Source: Streptomyces sp. ISL-12
GTDB taxonomy: Bacteria > Actinomycetota > Actinomycetes > Streptomycetales > Streptomycetaceae
Direction of reading: 5' to 3'
Length of the DNA stretch: 64,000 nt
Assembly (NCBI RefSeq): GCF_018614415.1
Contig: NZ_JAGGOO010000006.1
Span: 1-64,000, forward strand
Shown: in pieces, positions 20,934-29,190 of the stretch
How the letters are laid out: every line of letters begins with the position of its first letter
Numbering within the stretch: the stretch's first letter is position 1
Program-made: the position numbers and the translations under genes
Notes under the pieces: model-generated
Told to the model about the DNA's origin: nothing
The model's input: only the letters and a program-made list of their open reading frames with translations
Databases searched by the model: none

Positions 20934-21111
20934 GAGGCACCTCGCCGCGTCTCGGCACGTAGGGGGGGATGTACGTTACTGATCGGTGCTACCCGTTCGT
21001 ATGTACCCGATTACGGACGTCCCGGCCACCCGCGTGCGGCCGTTCGGCCGATCAACGGACGGGAGCGCGCCCCGCGACGCGCCTGAGCCGACCCGCCACC
21101 GACGAGGGCTT

Positions 21112-21127
21112 GTCGAAGCGCTTCGAC
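21112..21127. promoter_or_regulatory. LacI operator O1 upstream of lacI
   Basis: Perfect 16-bp palindrome GTCGAAGCGCTTCGAC, 15 bp upstream of the lacI -35. Same core as three other sites in the island. Confidence 0.85.
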
Positions 21128-21142
21128 GCGTGCGACGACGTG

Positions 21143-21172
21143 TGGACACCCCACCGTTACTGGGACTAATGT
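21143..21172 (+). promoter_or_regulatory. Putative lacI promoter
   Basis: TGGACA (21143-21148), 18-bp spacer, TAATGT (21167-21172). Flanked by the two operators, so autoregulation is likely. Confidence 0.6.
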
Positions 21173-21212
21173 CGGATCACCCTCGCCCCGCCCTGATCCG
21201 TTAAGCGCGCTT

Positions 21213-21228
21213 GTCGAAGCGCTTCACA
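21213..21228. promoter_or_regulatory. LacI operator O2 in the lacI leader
   Basis: GTCGAAGCGCTTCACA: core GAAGCGCTTC (21216-21225) intact, right half-site weaker. Centre is 101 bp from O1, compatible with a repression loop; it ends 6 bp before the GGAG ribosome binding site. Confidence 0.8.
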
Positions 21229-21244
21229 TCGCTTGGAGAGCCGG

Positions 21245-22264
21245 ATGGTCACCCTCGCCGAGGTCGCCCAGCACGCCGGAGTTTCGGCGAGCACGGTGAG
21301 TTATGTCCTCAGCGGCAAGCGGTCCATCTCCAGCACCACCCGGCAGCGGGTCGAGGAGAGCATCCGGGAGCTGGGCTACCACCCGAACGCCGGCGCCCGC
21401 GCCCTGGCCAGCAGCCGGTCGAACATCATCGCGCTGATGATCCCGCTGCGCACCGACATGTACGTACCGGTGATGATGGAGATCGCCATCGCGGTGGCGA
21501 CCGCCGCGCGCGCCCACGGGTACGACGTGCTGCTGCTCACCGGCGAGGAGGGCCCCGACGCGGTGCGCCGCGTCACCGGCAGCGGGCTGGCCGAGGCGAT
21601 GATCGTCATGGACGTCGAACTCGACGACGAGCGGCTGCCGTTGCTGCGCGCCACTCACCAGCCGTCGGTGCTGATCGGGCTGCCCGCCGACGCCTCCGGG
21701 CTGACCTGCGTCGACCTGGACTTCCGGGCGACCGGCGCGCTGTGCGTCGAGCACCTGGCGTCGCTGGGCCACCGGGACGTCGCCGTCATCGGTGAGGCGC
21801 CGGGGGTCTACGAGCGGCACACCGGGTTCGCCGAACGGACCCTGGAGGGGCTGCGCGCGCGGGCCCGGGAGCTGGGGCTGCGGCTGCTGCACCGGCCGTT
21901 CGAGGGCGGGTACGACGCGATGGCCCTGACCCTCTCCCGGATCTTCGACGAGCGGCCCGGCACCACGGGGTTCGTCGTGCAGAACGAGGCGGCGGTGGAG
22001 CCGCTGCTCGCGCTGCTGCGGCAGCAGGGGCGGGCGGTGCCGGAGGACGTGTCGGTGGTGGCGGTCTGCCCCGAGCAGGTCGCCGCGCAGGCGTCGGTGC
22101 GGCTGACGTCGGTCGCCGTGCCCGCGCAGGAGATGGGCCGGCACGCCGTGGAGCAGCTGGTGGCCAAGCTCGGCGGGCGCGGCAGCGACGAGGTGGTGCT
22201 GCTGCCGCCGGAGCTGACGGTGCGGGCGAGTTCGGGGCCGGCCCCCGGGTGGACCGGCCCCTGA
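21245..22264 (+). CDS. LacI-family transcriptional repressor of the glycan island
   Basis: 339 aa. N-terminal HTH (VTLAEVAQHAGVSASTVSYV), hinge helix (PNAGARALASS) and a periplasmic-binding-protein-like effector domain (SNIIALMIPLRTDMY...DLDFRATGALCVEHLASLGHRDVAVIG). The ATG at 21245 is chosen because GGAG lies at 21235-21238; a TTG at 21233 would add four residues. Two operators with core GAAGCGCTTC flank its promoter and the same site precedes the transporter/hydrolase operon and the GH3 gene, so it most likely represses itself and the whole island until a sugar binds. The effector is unknown, probably an oligosaccharide or its breakdown product. Convergent with the GH12 gene, 16 bp away. 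Confidence 0.93.
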   Translation: MVTLAEVAQHAGVSASTVSYVLSGKRSISSTTRQRVEESIRELGYHPNAGARALASSRSNIIALMIPLRTDMYVPVMMEIAIAVATAARAHGYDVLLLTGEEGPDAVRRVTGSGLAEAMIVMDVELDDERLPLLRATHQPSVLIGLPADASGLTCVDLDFRATGALCVEHLASLGHRDVAVIGEAPGVYERHTGFAERTLEGLRARARELGLRLLHRPFEGGYDAMALTLSRIFDERPGTTGFVVQNEAAVEPLLALLRQQGRAVPEDVSVVAVCPEQVAAQASVRLTSVAVPAQEMGRHAVEQLVAKLGGRGSDEVVLLPPELTVRASSGPAPGWTGP

Positions 22265-22271
22265 CCCGGGG
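22243..22271. terminator. Bidirectional hairpin between lacI and GH12
   Basis: Eight-bp stem CCCCGGGT / ACCCGGGG with a 13-nt loop, overlapping the lacI stop; the only inverted repeat in the 16-bp convergent gap. Confidence 0.45.
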
Positions 22272-22280
22272 TCGGACGGG

Positions 22281-22994
22281 TCAACCGCCGCTGACCGTCA
22301 GGTTGTTGGTGACGAAGTCCAGGCCGCCGGCCGACGAGGTGATCTCGTAGCCGAACTGCACGTCCCCGATGGTCTCGTCGCCTATCCAGCCCTTGGTGTC
22401 CTTGATCCACTTCAGCACCGGGAGGATGTTGACCGTCCCGGCGGTGGAGTCGGAGGTGCGCAGGAACGAGTACACCGCGTTGGCGCCGTTGTCGCCCTTG
22501 TAGACGTTCCAGGTGTGGCCGCCGAGGGTCACCGTGCCCTGGGAGGTGCCGAGCGGGCCGACGGCGCCGTTGTGGTTGACCCAGAGCATGATCTCGTGGT
22601 CGTAGTCGGTGTCCCAGATGTCGTACGAGGTGTTGTACGCGCCGGAGGACGGGACCGTGACGTTGTAGCTGCTGGTGAGGGAGGTCAGGGAGGTGATCGG
22701 CTTGTTGATCACCTTCTTGCTGTTCGGGTACGACTTGATGCCGCCCGTGTTGGGGTGGTCGGCCCAGACACCCCAGTTGGTGCCGGAGTTGGCCCACACG
22801 CACTGGCTGCCGGCGCCGGAGCCCCAGATGTTGTTGTAGAGGGTGTAGCCGTTCAGCGTGGTGTTGCCCCACTGGTCGCAGGAGTTCCAGACGGCGGCCT
22901 CGGCGGGGGCGGCGGCGAGGCCGACGGTGGCGCCGAGGGCGAGGGCCGGGGCCAGCAGCGCCTTGGGGAGTGCGAGCGGTGTACGTCGTGCCAT
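22281..22994 (-). CDS. Secreted GH12 endo-beta-1,4-glucanase / xyloglucanase
   Basis: 237 aa. Signal peptide (about 1-33, ARRTPLALPKALLAPALAL...APAEA), then a single GH12 jelly-roll domain (AVWNSCDQWGNTTLNGYTLYNN). Nucleophile Glu134 in DHEIMLWVNH and acid/base Glu217 in VQFGYEITSS are present. GH12 enzymes cleave internal beta-1,4 bonds in cellulose, mixed-linkage glucan or xyloglucan with retention. There is no carbohydrate-binding module. It is the last gene of the leftward operon and the only clearly secreted enzyme in it, so it should release oligosaccharides outside for the ABC importer. GGAAGGGA precedes the ATG. Confidence 0.93.
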   Translation of the reverse strand: MARRTPLALPKALLAPALALGATVGLAAAPAEAAVWNSCDQWGNTTLNGYTLYNNIWGSGAGSQCVWANSGTNWGVWADHPNTGGIKSYPNSKKVINKPITSLTSLTSSYNVTVPSSGAYNTSYDIWDTDYDHEIMLWVNHNGAVGPLGTSQGTVTLGGHTWNVYKGDNGANAVYSFLRTSDSTAGTVNILPVLKWIKDTKGWIGDETIGDVQFGYEITSSAGGLDFVTNNLTVSGG

Positions 22995-23029
22995 GGTCGT
23001 TCCCTTCCATGGGTGGGGGGACGGTGCGG

Positions 23030-25219
23030 TCACCGCGCCTTCAGGTGGAGGACGCGGTCTTCTCCGGCGGTGAGGTCGAGCGGCTCGGTGCCGGAGGAAG
23101 TCCTCAGTTCGACGCGTACGGTGCGGCCGGGCCGGATGACGGCGGTGGTGGTTCCGGGGGTCCAGGTGAGGTCGAGCGTGGCGCCGAACCGGGTGCGCAC
23201 CCCGCGCAGTTCGCCCGCCGGGAGGGCGGCGGGCAGGGCGGGCAGCAGGACCAGGCGGGTGGGGGTGGACTGCACCAGCATCTCGATGAGCACGGCGGGC
23301 AGGGTGTGCGCCGCGTCGGCGTTGTAGACGTCCCGGCGCGGGTAGTGCGCGCTCATCAGGGAGGTGTGGAAGTAGTCGCCCGCCAGCACCGCGCCCAGGG
23401 CGTGCGCGACCCGCTCGCCGTCGCGCAGGCGGGCCGCGACCAGGGCGTGGTGGAGGTGTCCGTGGGCCGAGTCGTTCTCGGCACCGCGCAGGTCCAGGGC
23501 GCGGTGGGCCGCCGTCGCCAGTTCCGGGGTGTCGTACGGGGTGATCTCCTCCAGCGGCCAGACGCCGTAGAGGTGGCTGAGGTGGCGGTGGTCGTAGGTG
23601 TCGTCGAGGCCCTCCCGGGCCCATTCGGCGAGGGCGCCGTCGGCGTTGATCCGGTGCGGCGGCAGCCGGTCGGCCAGCGCGCGCCAGCGGGCGGCGTGCT
23701 CGGGGTGGTAGTCGGCGGCGGTCAGCAGGGCGTGCCGGGCCGCCGAGAGGTCCATCGCCGCGTCGACGGTCCCCCAACTGGCGTTGGCGGGGCGGTTCTC
23801 CGGCGAGTAGGACGGGACGACCGTCAGGCGGCCGTCCTCGGTCTCCGTGAGGAAGTCCTCGTAGAACAGGGCGACTTCGGCGAGGGCCTCGGCGGTGCGG
23901 GGGTCGCGAATGCCGTGGGTCTCGTCGTGGTCCACGAGGGGTTTGAGCAGCCAGTCGGCGCCGGCCGTCCACAGGTGCAGGGGGTACTCGCGGCTGAAGT
24001 GGTACGAGTGCCCGTTCTCGCCGTCGGTGTGGGAGGGGGCGACGATGCCCCGGGCGCCGAAGACGGCGCGGGCGTTCTCCCGCCAGTGGTCCCGTTGCCG
24101 GTGGACCAGGGCGGCGTGCGCCTCGGTGACCTCGGGGAGGGCGGCAGCGGCGGCGGAGGCGGTCTGGAGGTTGAGGTTGGCGTTGGTGGTGAACGCGCCG
24201 GACCAAGCGGTGTCCCAGTCGCCGGTCCACAGGCCGGTGAGGCGGGGCGGGAGCAGGCCGGAGGCGGAGAGCTGGTGGTAGCGGCCGGCGGCGAAGAGGC
24301 GCTCCAGGAGGGCCGGGCTGCCGGGGCGGCCGAGAAGTGCGGAGCCGGGCAGCGCGCGGTCGGCGGGGGCGGCGGCGAGGTCCAGGGTGACTCGGTCGTA
24401 GGCGGTGCGGTGGTGCAGCAGGTGGCGGTCGAGGAGGTCCTCGTAGGTGCGGCCGGTCATCAGGTCGCCGAGGGCGCGGGACTCGGCGTGCACGTCGAGT
24501 TCCCCGGTGTGCCGGCGGACCCGGGTCAGGAGCAGCAGCGACTCGGCCCGCTCGACGAGCAGGCCCGGCGGGACCAGCGCGGCGGTGCCGCCGGTGACGG
24601 CGGCCACGGTGACGCCGGTGTACGCCCGGTCGCTGTCCGGGTAGCGGGCGCGCAGGCTCAGCACGGCGCCCTCGGGGGTGCGGACGGCGCCGTGGCCGAC
24701 GCCGAGTGCGGCGGGCGCCCCGGGCAGGCGGTGGTCCAGGGCGAGGTCGAGGGTGAGGTGCGGGGCGGTGACCTGCTGGACGATGACGTCGTCGGCGCGG
24801 GAGACGAAGACGCGGCTGGTCCAGCCGCCGGCGGTGGCCGTCGTCTCGCCGGTGGCGAAGTCGACGGTGCGGCGGTAGGCGTGGTCGGCGCCGGGCGGGC
24901 GGCGCAGCCGGAGCTGGAAGGCCGGGTGGAAGGGCTGCACCCATTGCAGGGGGCGGCCGTCGGTGAACTCCTCGGCGGCGGTGACGTCACCGGCCAGCAG
25001 CCGCTCCCGCAGCGCGGGCAGGGCGGCGGCCAGCTCCGGGGGGCGGGCGTGCTCCCCGCCGTTGGGACGGACGAGGGTGTGGTGGGTGACGATCACCCGG
25101 TCGTCGTGCGGATCGCCGAGGACCAGGGCGCCGTGGTGGCCGTTGCCGGTGAGGAAGGCGTCCTCCCAGCGGGCGGCGGGGGCGGGCTCCCAGGTGCCGT
25201 GGACGGGGGCGGCGGTCAT
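23030..25219 (-). CDS. GH95-like glycoside hydrolase (alpha-L-fucosidase or alpha-L-galactosidase type)
   Basis: 729 aa, no signal peptide. N-terminal beta domain (WEDAFLTGNGHHGALVLGDP), then an (alpha/alpha)6 barrel with TTNANLNLQTAS in the position of the GH95 NxN motif, PSYSPENRPANASWGTVDAAMD, and a C-terminal LDLRGAENDSAHGHLHHALV block. GH95 enzymes remove alpha-1,2-fucose or alpha-L-galactose by inversion, e.g. from xyloglucan side chains. The motif differs from the common NINTxMNYW form, so the exact specificity is uncertain. The ATG at 25219 overlaps the GH42 stop (ATGA). Cytoplasmic location implies it acts on imported oligosaccharides. Confidence 0.8.
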   Translation of the reverse strand: MTAAPVHGTWEPAPAARWEDAFLTGNGHHGALVLGDPHDDRVIVTHHTLVRPNGGEHARPPELAAALPALRERLLAGDVTAAEEFTDGRPLQWVQPFHPAFQLRLRRPPGADHAYRRTVDFATGETTATAGGWTSRVFVSRADDVIVQQVTAPHLTLDLALDHRLPGAPAALGVGHGAVRTPEGAVLSLRARYPDSDRAYTGVTVAAVTGGTAALVPPGLLVERAESLLLLTRVRRHTGELDVHAESRALGDLMTGRTYEDLLDRHLLHHRTAYDRVTLDLAAAPADRALPGSALLGRPGSPALLERLFAAGRYHQLSASGLLPPRLTGLWTGDWDTAWSGAFTTNANLNLQTASAAAAALPEVTEAHAALVHRQRDHWRENARAVFGARGIVAPSHTDGENGHSYHFSREYPLHLWTAGADWLLKPLVDHDETHGIRDPRTAEALAEVALFYEDFLTETEDGRLTVVPSYSPENRPANASWGTVDAAMDLSAARHALLTAADYHPEHAARWRALADRLPPHRINADGALAEWAREGLDDTYDHRHLSHLYGVWPLEEITPYDTPELATAAHRALDLRGAENDSAHGHLHHALVAARLRDGERVAHALGAVLAGDYFHTSLMSAHYPRRDVYNADAAHTLPAVLIEMLVQSTPTRLVLLPALPAALPAGELRGVRTRFGATLDLTWTPGTTTAVIRPGRTVRVELRTSSGTEPLDLTAGEDRVLHLKAR

Positions 25220-27189
25220 GGGGCCAGCACCCGGACGCCGTACCGGCCCAGCTCGGTACGGTCGGTGACCGTCTCCCCCGTCAGCAGGTCGCGGTGGGTG
25301 CCGGGAACGTCGACGGTCACCGGGTCGCGGCCGTGGTGGAGCAGGAACAGCAGGTCGCCGCGGCGGACCGCCTCCACACCGGCCGGGACGCGGTCCAGGG
25401 CCGGGCGGACCCCGGCGTCGGCGGCGATGCCCGCGAGCAGGCCGCGCAGCGCCTCGGGTTCCGGGAGGGTGGAGACGTACCAGGCGCGGCCCTTGTTCAG
25501 GACGGCGGGCAGTCCGTCGAGTTCGCCGCCCTGGTAGGGGACGGTCTCGTCGGCGGTGCCGTCGGGCTCCAGTTCCTCCGACCACAGGCTGCCGCGGAAG
25601 CCGTCGCAGCCGATGCTCTCGCCCTCGGCCAGGGGCCACCACTCGTGCAGGGTGCGGATGCCGAAGAGGTCGCGCAGGCGGGCGTCCATCGCGCCGGGGC
25701 GTACCCGGTCGTCCTGGTCGGCGACGCCGGTGAGGAAGCCGCAGACCAGGGTGCCGCCGCCGTGGACGTACGCGAGGAGGTTGTCGATCGCGGTGTCGGT
25801 GAGGAGGTAGAGCTGCGGGACGACGACCAGGCGGTAGCGGCTCAGGTCGTGCTCGGGGTGGGCGAGGTCGGTGGTGAGGTGGGCCTCCCACAGGGCGCGG
25901 TGCCAGGCGCGCAGGACGACGGGCAGGTCGGCCCGCTCGAAGGGGCGGGCCTGCTGGGTGCCGGCCCACCAGGAGTGCCAGTCGTGCAGGACGGCGGCGT
26001 CGGCGGTGACGCGGGTGCCGGTGACGTGGGGGGCGAGCCGGGCCAGGTCGGCGCCGAGCCGGCGGACCTCCTGGAAGGCCCGGCCCCGCGGGCCCGCGTG
26101 GCCGACCATCGCGGAGTGGAACTTCTCGGCGCCCTGCCGGGACTGCCGCCACTGGAAGTAGCAGACGGCGTCCGCGCCCCGGGCGACCGCCTGGAGCGAC
26201 CACAGGCGGTTCAGGCCGCGCGGCTTGGGCTGGTCGACGTCGCGCCAGCCGACCGCGCCCGTCGCCTGTTCCATGACCATCCAGGGGCCGCCCCGGGCCT
26301 GGGACCGGGTGAGGTCCTGGATCAGGGCGCCCTCCTGCGCGCCGAGCGGGTCGCGCGGGTCGGGGTAGAGGTCGACGGAGACGACGTCCTCCTCCTCGGC
26401 CCAGCGCCAGCCGTCCTGGCCGAAGAAGAGCGGCATGAAGTTGGTGGTGACCGGGAGGTGCGGGGTGTGCCGGCGGACGATGTCGCGCTCGGCGCTGTAG
26501 CACTCCAGCAGCATGTCGGAGGTGAAGCGCCGGAAGTCCAGCACCTGGGTGGGGTTCTTGAGGTAGTGGGTGCGGCGCGGGGGCAGGACCTCCTGCCAGT
26601 CGCCGTAGCCCTGGCTCCAGAACGCCGTGCCCCAGGCGGTGTTGAGGGCGTCGAGGGTGCCGTACCGGCGCCGGAGCCAGGTGCGGAAGCGGGCGGCGGC
26701 CTCGTCGCCGTGGTCGTAGGTGCAGTACTCGTTGTTGATGTGCCACATGGTGAGGGCGGGGTGGCCGGCGTAGCGGGCGGCCAGGGCCTCGGTGACGGCG
26801 GCGGCGTGGCGGCGGTAGACGGCGCTGGAGTGCGAGAAGTGCTGGCGTCCGCCCCAGTGCTCGGTGCGGCCGTCCTCGTCGACGGGCAGGGTGTCCGGGT
26901 GCAGATGCCCCAGCCACGGCGGGGGTGAGGCGGTGGGGGTGGCGAGGACGACGCCGATGCCGTGCGCGTGCAGCAGGTCCATGACGCGGTCCAGCCACCC
27001 GAACGCGTAGGCGCCGGGGCGGGGTTCGAGGCGGGCCCAGGAGAAGACGCCGACGGTGACGGAGTTGACGCCGGCCTCCCGCATGAGGCGTACGTCCTCC
27101 TGCCAGGTCTCCTCGGGCCACTGCTCGGGGTTGTAGTCGCCGCCGAACAGGAGGCGCCCGCGGGTCACCGCGGCGAGGTCCGGGCTCAC
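25216..27189 (-). CDS. GH42 beta-galactosidase
   Basis: 657 aa. TIM barrel with GGDYNPEQWPEETWQEDVRL at the N-terminus, acid/base Glu154 in MWHINNEY and nucleophile Glu307 in MVMEQAT; a trimerisation-type domain (about 395-590) and a small C-terminal beta domain follow. GH42 enzymes release beta-galactose (some beta-L-arabinose) from non-reducing ends. No signal peptide. The GTG at 27189 overlaps the upstream permease stop (GTGA); the longer upstream frame is antisense-like and rejected. The operon position suggests trimming of galactosylated side chains after import. Confidence 0.94.
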   Translation of the reverse strand: MSPDLAAVTRGRLLFGGDYNPEQWPEETWQEDVRLMREAGVNSVTVGVFSWARLEPRPGAYAFGWLDRVMDLLHAHGIGVVLATPTASPPPWLGHLHPDTLPVDEDGRTEHWGGRQHFSHSSAVYRRHAAAVTEALAARYAGHPALTMWHINNEYCTYDHGDEAAARFRTWLRRRYGTLDALNTAWGTAFWSQGYGDWQEVLPPRRTHYLKNPTQVLDFRRFTSDMLLECYSAERDIVRRHTPHLPVTTNFMPLFFGQDGWRWAEEEDVVSVDLYPDPRDPLGAQEGALIQDLTRSQARGGPWMVMEQATGAVGWRDVDQPKPRGLNRLWSLQAVARGADAVCYFQWRQSRQGAEKFHSAMVGHAGPRGRAFQEVRRLGADLARLAPHVTGTRVTADAAVLHDWHSWWAGTQQARPFERADLPVVLRAWHRALWEAHLTTDLAHPEHDLSRYRLVVVPQLYLLTDTAIDNLLAYVHGGGTLVCGFLTGVADQDDRVRPGAMDARLRDLFGIRTLHEWWPLAEGESIGCDGFRGSLWSEELEPDGTADETVPYQGGELDGLPAVLNKGRAWYVSTLPEPEALRGLLAGIAADAGVRPALDRVPAGVEAVRRGDLLFLLHHGRDPVTVDVPGTHRDLLTGETVTDRTELGRYGVRVLAP

Positions 27190-28139
27190 CCCTTCACCGC
27201 CCCGGTCAGCATGCCCTTCTTGAAGTGCCGCTGGACGAACGGGGAGAGGACCGCGACCGGCAGCAGCGCCATGACCATCACGGCCATCTGCACGGCCAGG
27301 CCCGACAGCTCGCCCGTCTTGATCGCCTGGCCGAGGCCGACCGGCGCCTCCTGCTTCTGCACGAGCTGGATCATGACGTTCTGCAGCGGCATCATGTCCT
27401 GGTCGTTCAGGTACAGCGAGGCGTTGAACCAGGCGCTCCAGTAGCCGACGGCGTAGAACAGGGTGATCACGGCGAGGACCGCGCGGGAGAGCGGCATGAC
27501 GATCTTCCACAGGATGCGGAAGTCACCGGCGCCGTCGATGCGGGCGCTGTCGATCAGCTCCTGGGAGATGCCCATGAAGAAGCCGCGCAGCACCAGGATG
27601 TTGAAGACGCTGATCGCGCTCGGCAGGATCAGCGCGAGGTAGGTGTCGGTCAGGCCGAGGGACTGCACCAGCAGGTACGTCGGGATGAGGCCGGCGCTGA
27701 AGAACATCGTGGCCAGCAGGACCATCAGGATCCAGCGGTGGCCGAGCGAGCCGGTGCGGGACAGGCCGTAGGCGCACAGCACGGAGACCGTCATGGAGAA
27801 CACCGTGCCGACCAGGGTGATCAGGATGCTGATGACGGCGGCGCGGGTGACCTGGCCGCCGCTGAGCAGCTCCTGGTAGGCGACGAAGGTGATCTCCTTG
27901 GGGACCATGACCAGACCGCCGGCCTCGTCGATGGTCTTCCTCGACGACAGGCTGGTGACGATCACGATCCACAGCGGGAAGAGGATGGCCAGGCAGGCCA
28001 GCGTCAGGGCGAGGCCCTTGCCCGCCACCCCGGCCGGACTGGGCTTCTCCTCCCAGGCCGGCCGGGGCGGGGCGCCCCAGCGGGACGGCTTGTCGGACAC
28101 GGGCTGGTCGGAGACGGGCTGGTCGATGACGGCGGTCAC
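27186..28139 (-). CDS. Carbohydrate ABC transporter permease (LplC/YtcP type)
   Basis: 317 aa with about six TM helices (ALTLACLAILFPLWIVIVTSL, ISILITLVGTVFSMTVSVL, and others). The cytoplasmic EAA-like loop SQELIDSARIDGAGDFRILW contacts the ATPase. It belongs to the CUT1 subgroup with LplC/YtcP. The GTG at 28139 overlaps the stop of the first permease (GTGA), and its stop overlaps the GH42 start. No ATPase gene is in the island, so a shared MsiK-type ATPase elsewhere is expected, as for other Streptomyces sugar importers. Confidence 0.92.
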   Translation of the reverse strand: MTAVIDQPVSDQPVSDKPSRWGAPPRPAWEEKPSPAGVAGKGLALTLACLAILFPLWIVIVTSLSSRKTIDEAGGLVMVPKEITFVAYQELLSGGQVTRAAVISILITLVGTVFSMTVSVLCAYGLSRTGSLGHRWILMVLLATMFFSAGLIPTYLLVQSLGLTDTYLALILPSAISVFNILVLRGFFMGISQELIDSARIDGAGDFRILWKIVMPLSRAVLAVITLFYAVGYWSAWFNASLYLNDQDMMPLQNVMIQLVQKQEAPVGLGQAIKTGELSGLAVQMAVMVMALLPVAVLSPFVQRHFKKGMLTGAVKG

Positions 28140-29161
28140 TTCTTGTACACCCCCTGCTCGCCCATGAGATGGGCCACCTTGTTCGCGGCGAGGACCAGGC
28201 CGAGGCTGACCACGCCCTTGACGAGTCCGGCGGCCGCCGCGTAACCGAAGTCCTGGTTGCGTACGCCGTTCCACCACACGAAGGTGTCCAGCACCTCGGC
28301 CGCGCCCGGCCCGACCATGTCGCGTTGGAGCAGGATCTGTTCGAAGCCGACGGTGAGCGCGTCGCCGACGCGGAGCACCAGCAGCAGCGCGATCACCGGG
28401 CGCAGCGCGGGCAGGGTGACGTGCCACATGCGGCGCCAGCGGCCCGCGCCGTCCATCGCGGCGGCCTCGTACAGGTCGGGGCTGACCGAGGCGAGCGCGG
28501 CGAGGAAGACGATGATCCCCCAGCCGGCGTCCTTCCAGACGCTCTGCGCGGTGATCAGCACCGCGAAGGTGTCCGGGTCGGTCATGAAGTCCAGGCCGTC
28601 GTAGCCGTGCTCGCGCAGCAGCTGGGAGAAGATGCCGGCGCCGCCGAAGAGCTGCTGGAAGACGGCGACGACCAGCACCCAGGAGAAGAAGTGCGGCAGG
28701 TAGAGGACGGCCTGGGAGACCGCCCGGACCCGGGGCCGGACCACGCTGTTGATGAGCAGCGCGAGCAGGATCGGGATCGGGAAGAAGAGGACGAGCTGGA
28801 AGAAGAAGAGGATCAGCGTGTTCTGTACGGCGTTCCAGAAGTCGGAGTCCGCGAAGATCCGCTCGAAGTTCTCCAGGCCCACCCAGGGGCTGTGCAGGAT
28901 GGAGACGATCCCGTTGTCGCTGATGTAGGGGTCGTACTCCTGGAAGGCGACGACGTTGCCGAGGATCGGCAGGTAGTTGAAGACCAGGAGCAGCAGGACG
29001 GCCGGCAGCACCATCAGCAGCAGGACGCGGTCGCGTCTGAAGCGCAGGCGCAGGCTCACTTTCCCGGAGGGGGTCTTCTCGGGGCCGGTGGTGCCGTCGG
29101 GCGCCGCCGGGGACTTCTTCTGGGCCTCGGTCCCGCTCCGAGGCACCGTGCTGTTCGACAC
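28136..29161 (-). CDS. Carbohydrate ABC transporter permease (LplB type)
   Basis: 341 aa. A hydrophilic N-terminus (about 1-45, Ser/Pro/Lys-rich) precedes six TM helices starting VLLLMVLPAVLLLLVFNYLP. The EAA loop reads SPDLYEAAAMDGAGRWRRMW. LplB/YteP-like CUT1 permease forming the channel with the next gene's product. The GTG at 29161 has GAGGAGA eight nt upstream. It lies 29 bp after the solute-binding protein gene. Confidence 0.93.
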   Translation of the reverse strand: MSNSTVPRSGTEAQKKSPAAPDGTTGPEKTPSGKVSLRLRFRRDRVLLLMVLPAVLLLLVFNYLPILGNVVAFQEYDPYISDNGIVSILHSPWVGLENFERIFADSDFWNAVQNTLILFFFQLVLFFPIPILLALLINSVVRPRVRAVSQAVLYLPHFFSWVLVVAVFQQLFGGAGIFSQLLREHGYDGLDFMTDPDTFAVLITAQSVWKDAGWGIIVFLAALASVSPDLYEAAAMDGAGRWRRMWHVTLPALRPVIALLLVLRVGDALTVGFEQILLQRDMVGPGAAEVLDTFVWWNGVRNQDFGYAAAAGLVKGVVSLGLVLAANKVAHLMGEQGVYKK

Positions 29162-29190
29162 GGCCGTTCTCCTCGCCTCGCCCGCGCCGG

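Larger units (their letters stand above)
20934..21244. other. Divergent ACAD/lacI intergenic region
   Basis: Holds the lacI promoter and two palindromic operators (listed separately). Near the ACAD side TTACTGATCGGTGC (about 20974-20987) is an imperfect palindrome next to a TAACGT -10-like hexamer on the minus strand, a candidate TetR-type site. No gene is seen. Confidence 0.5.
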
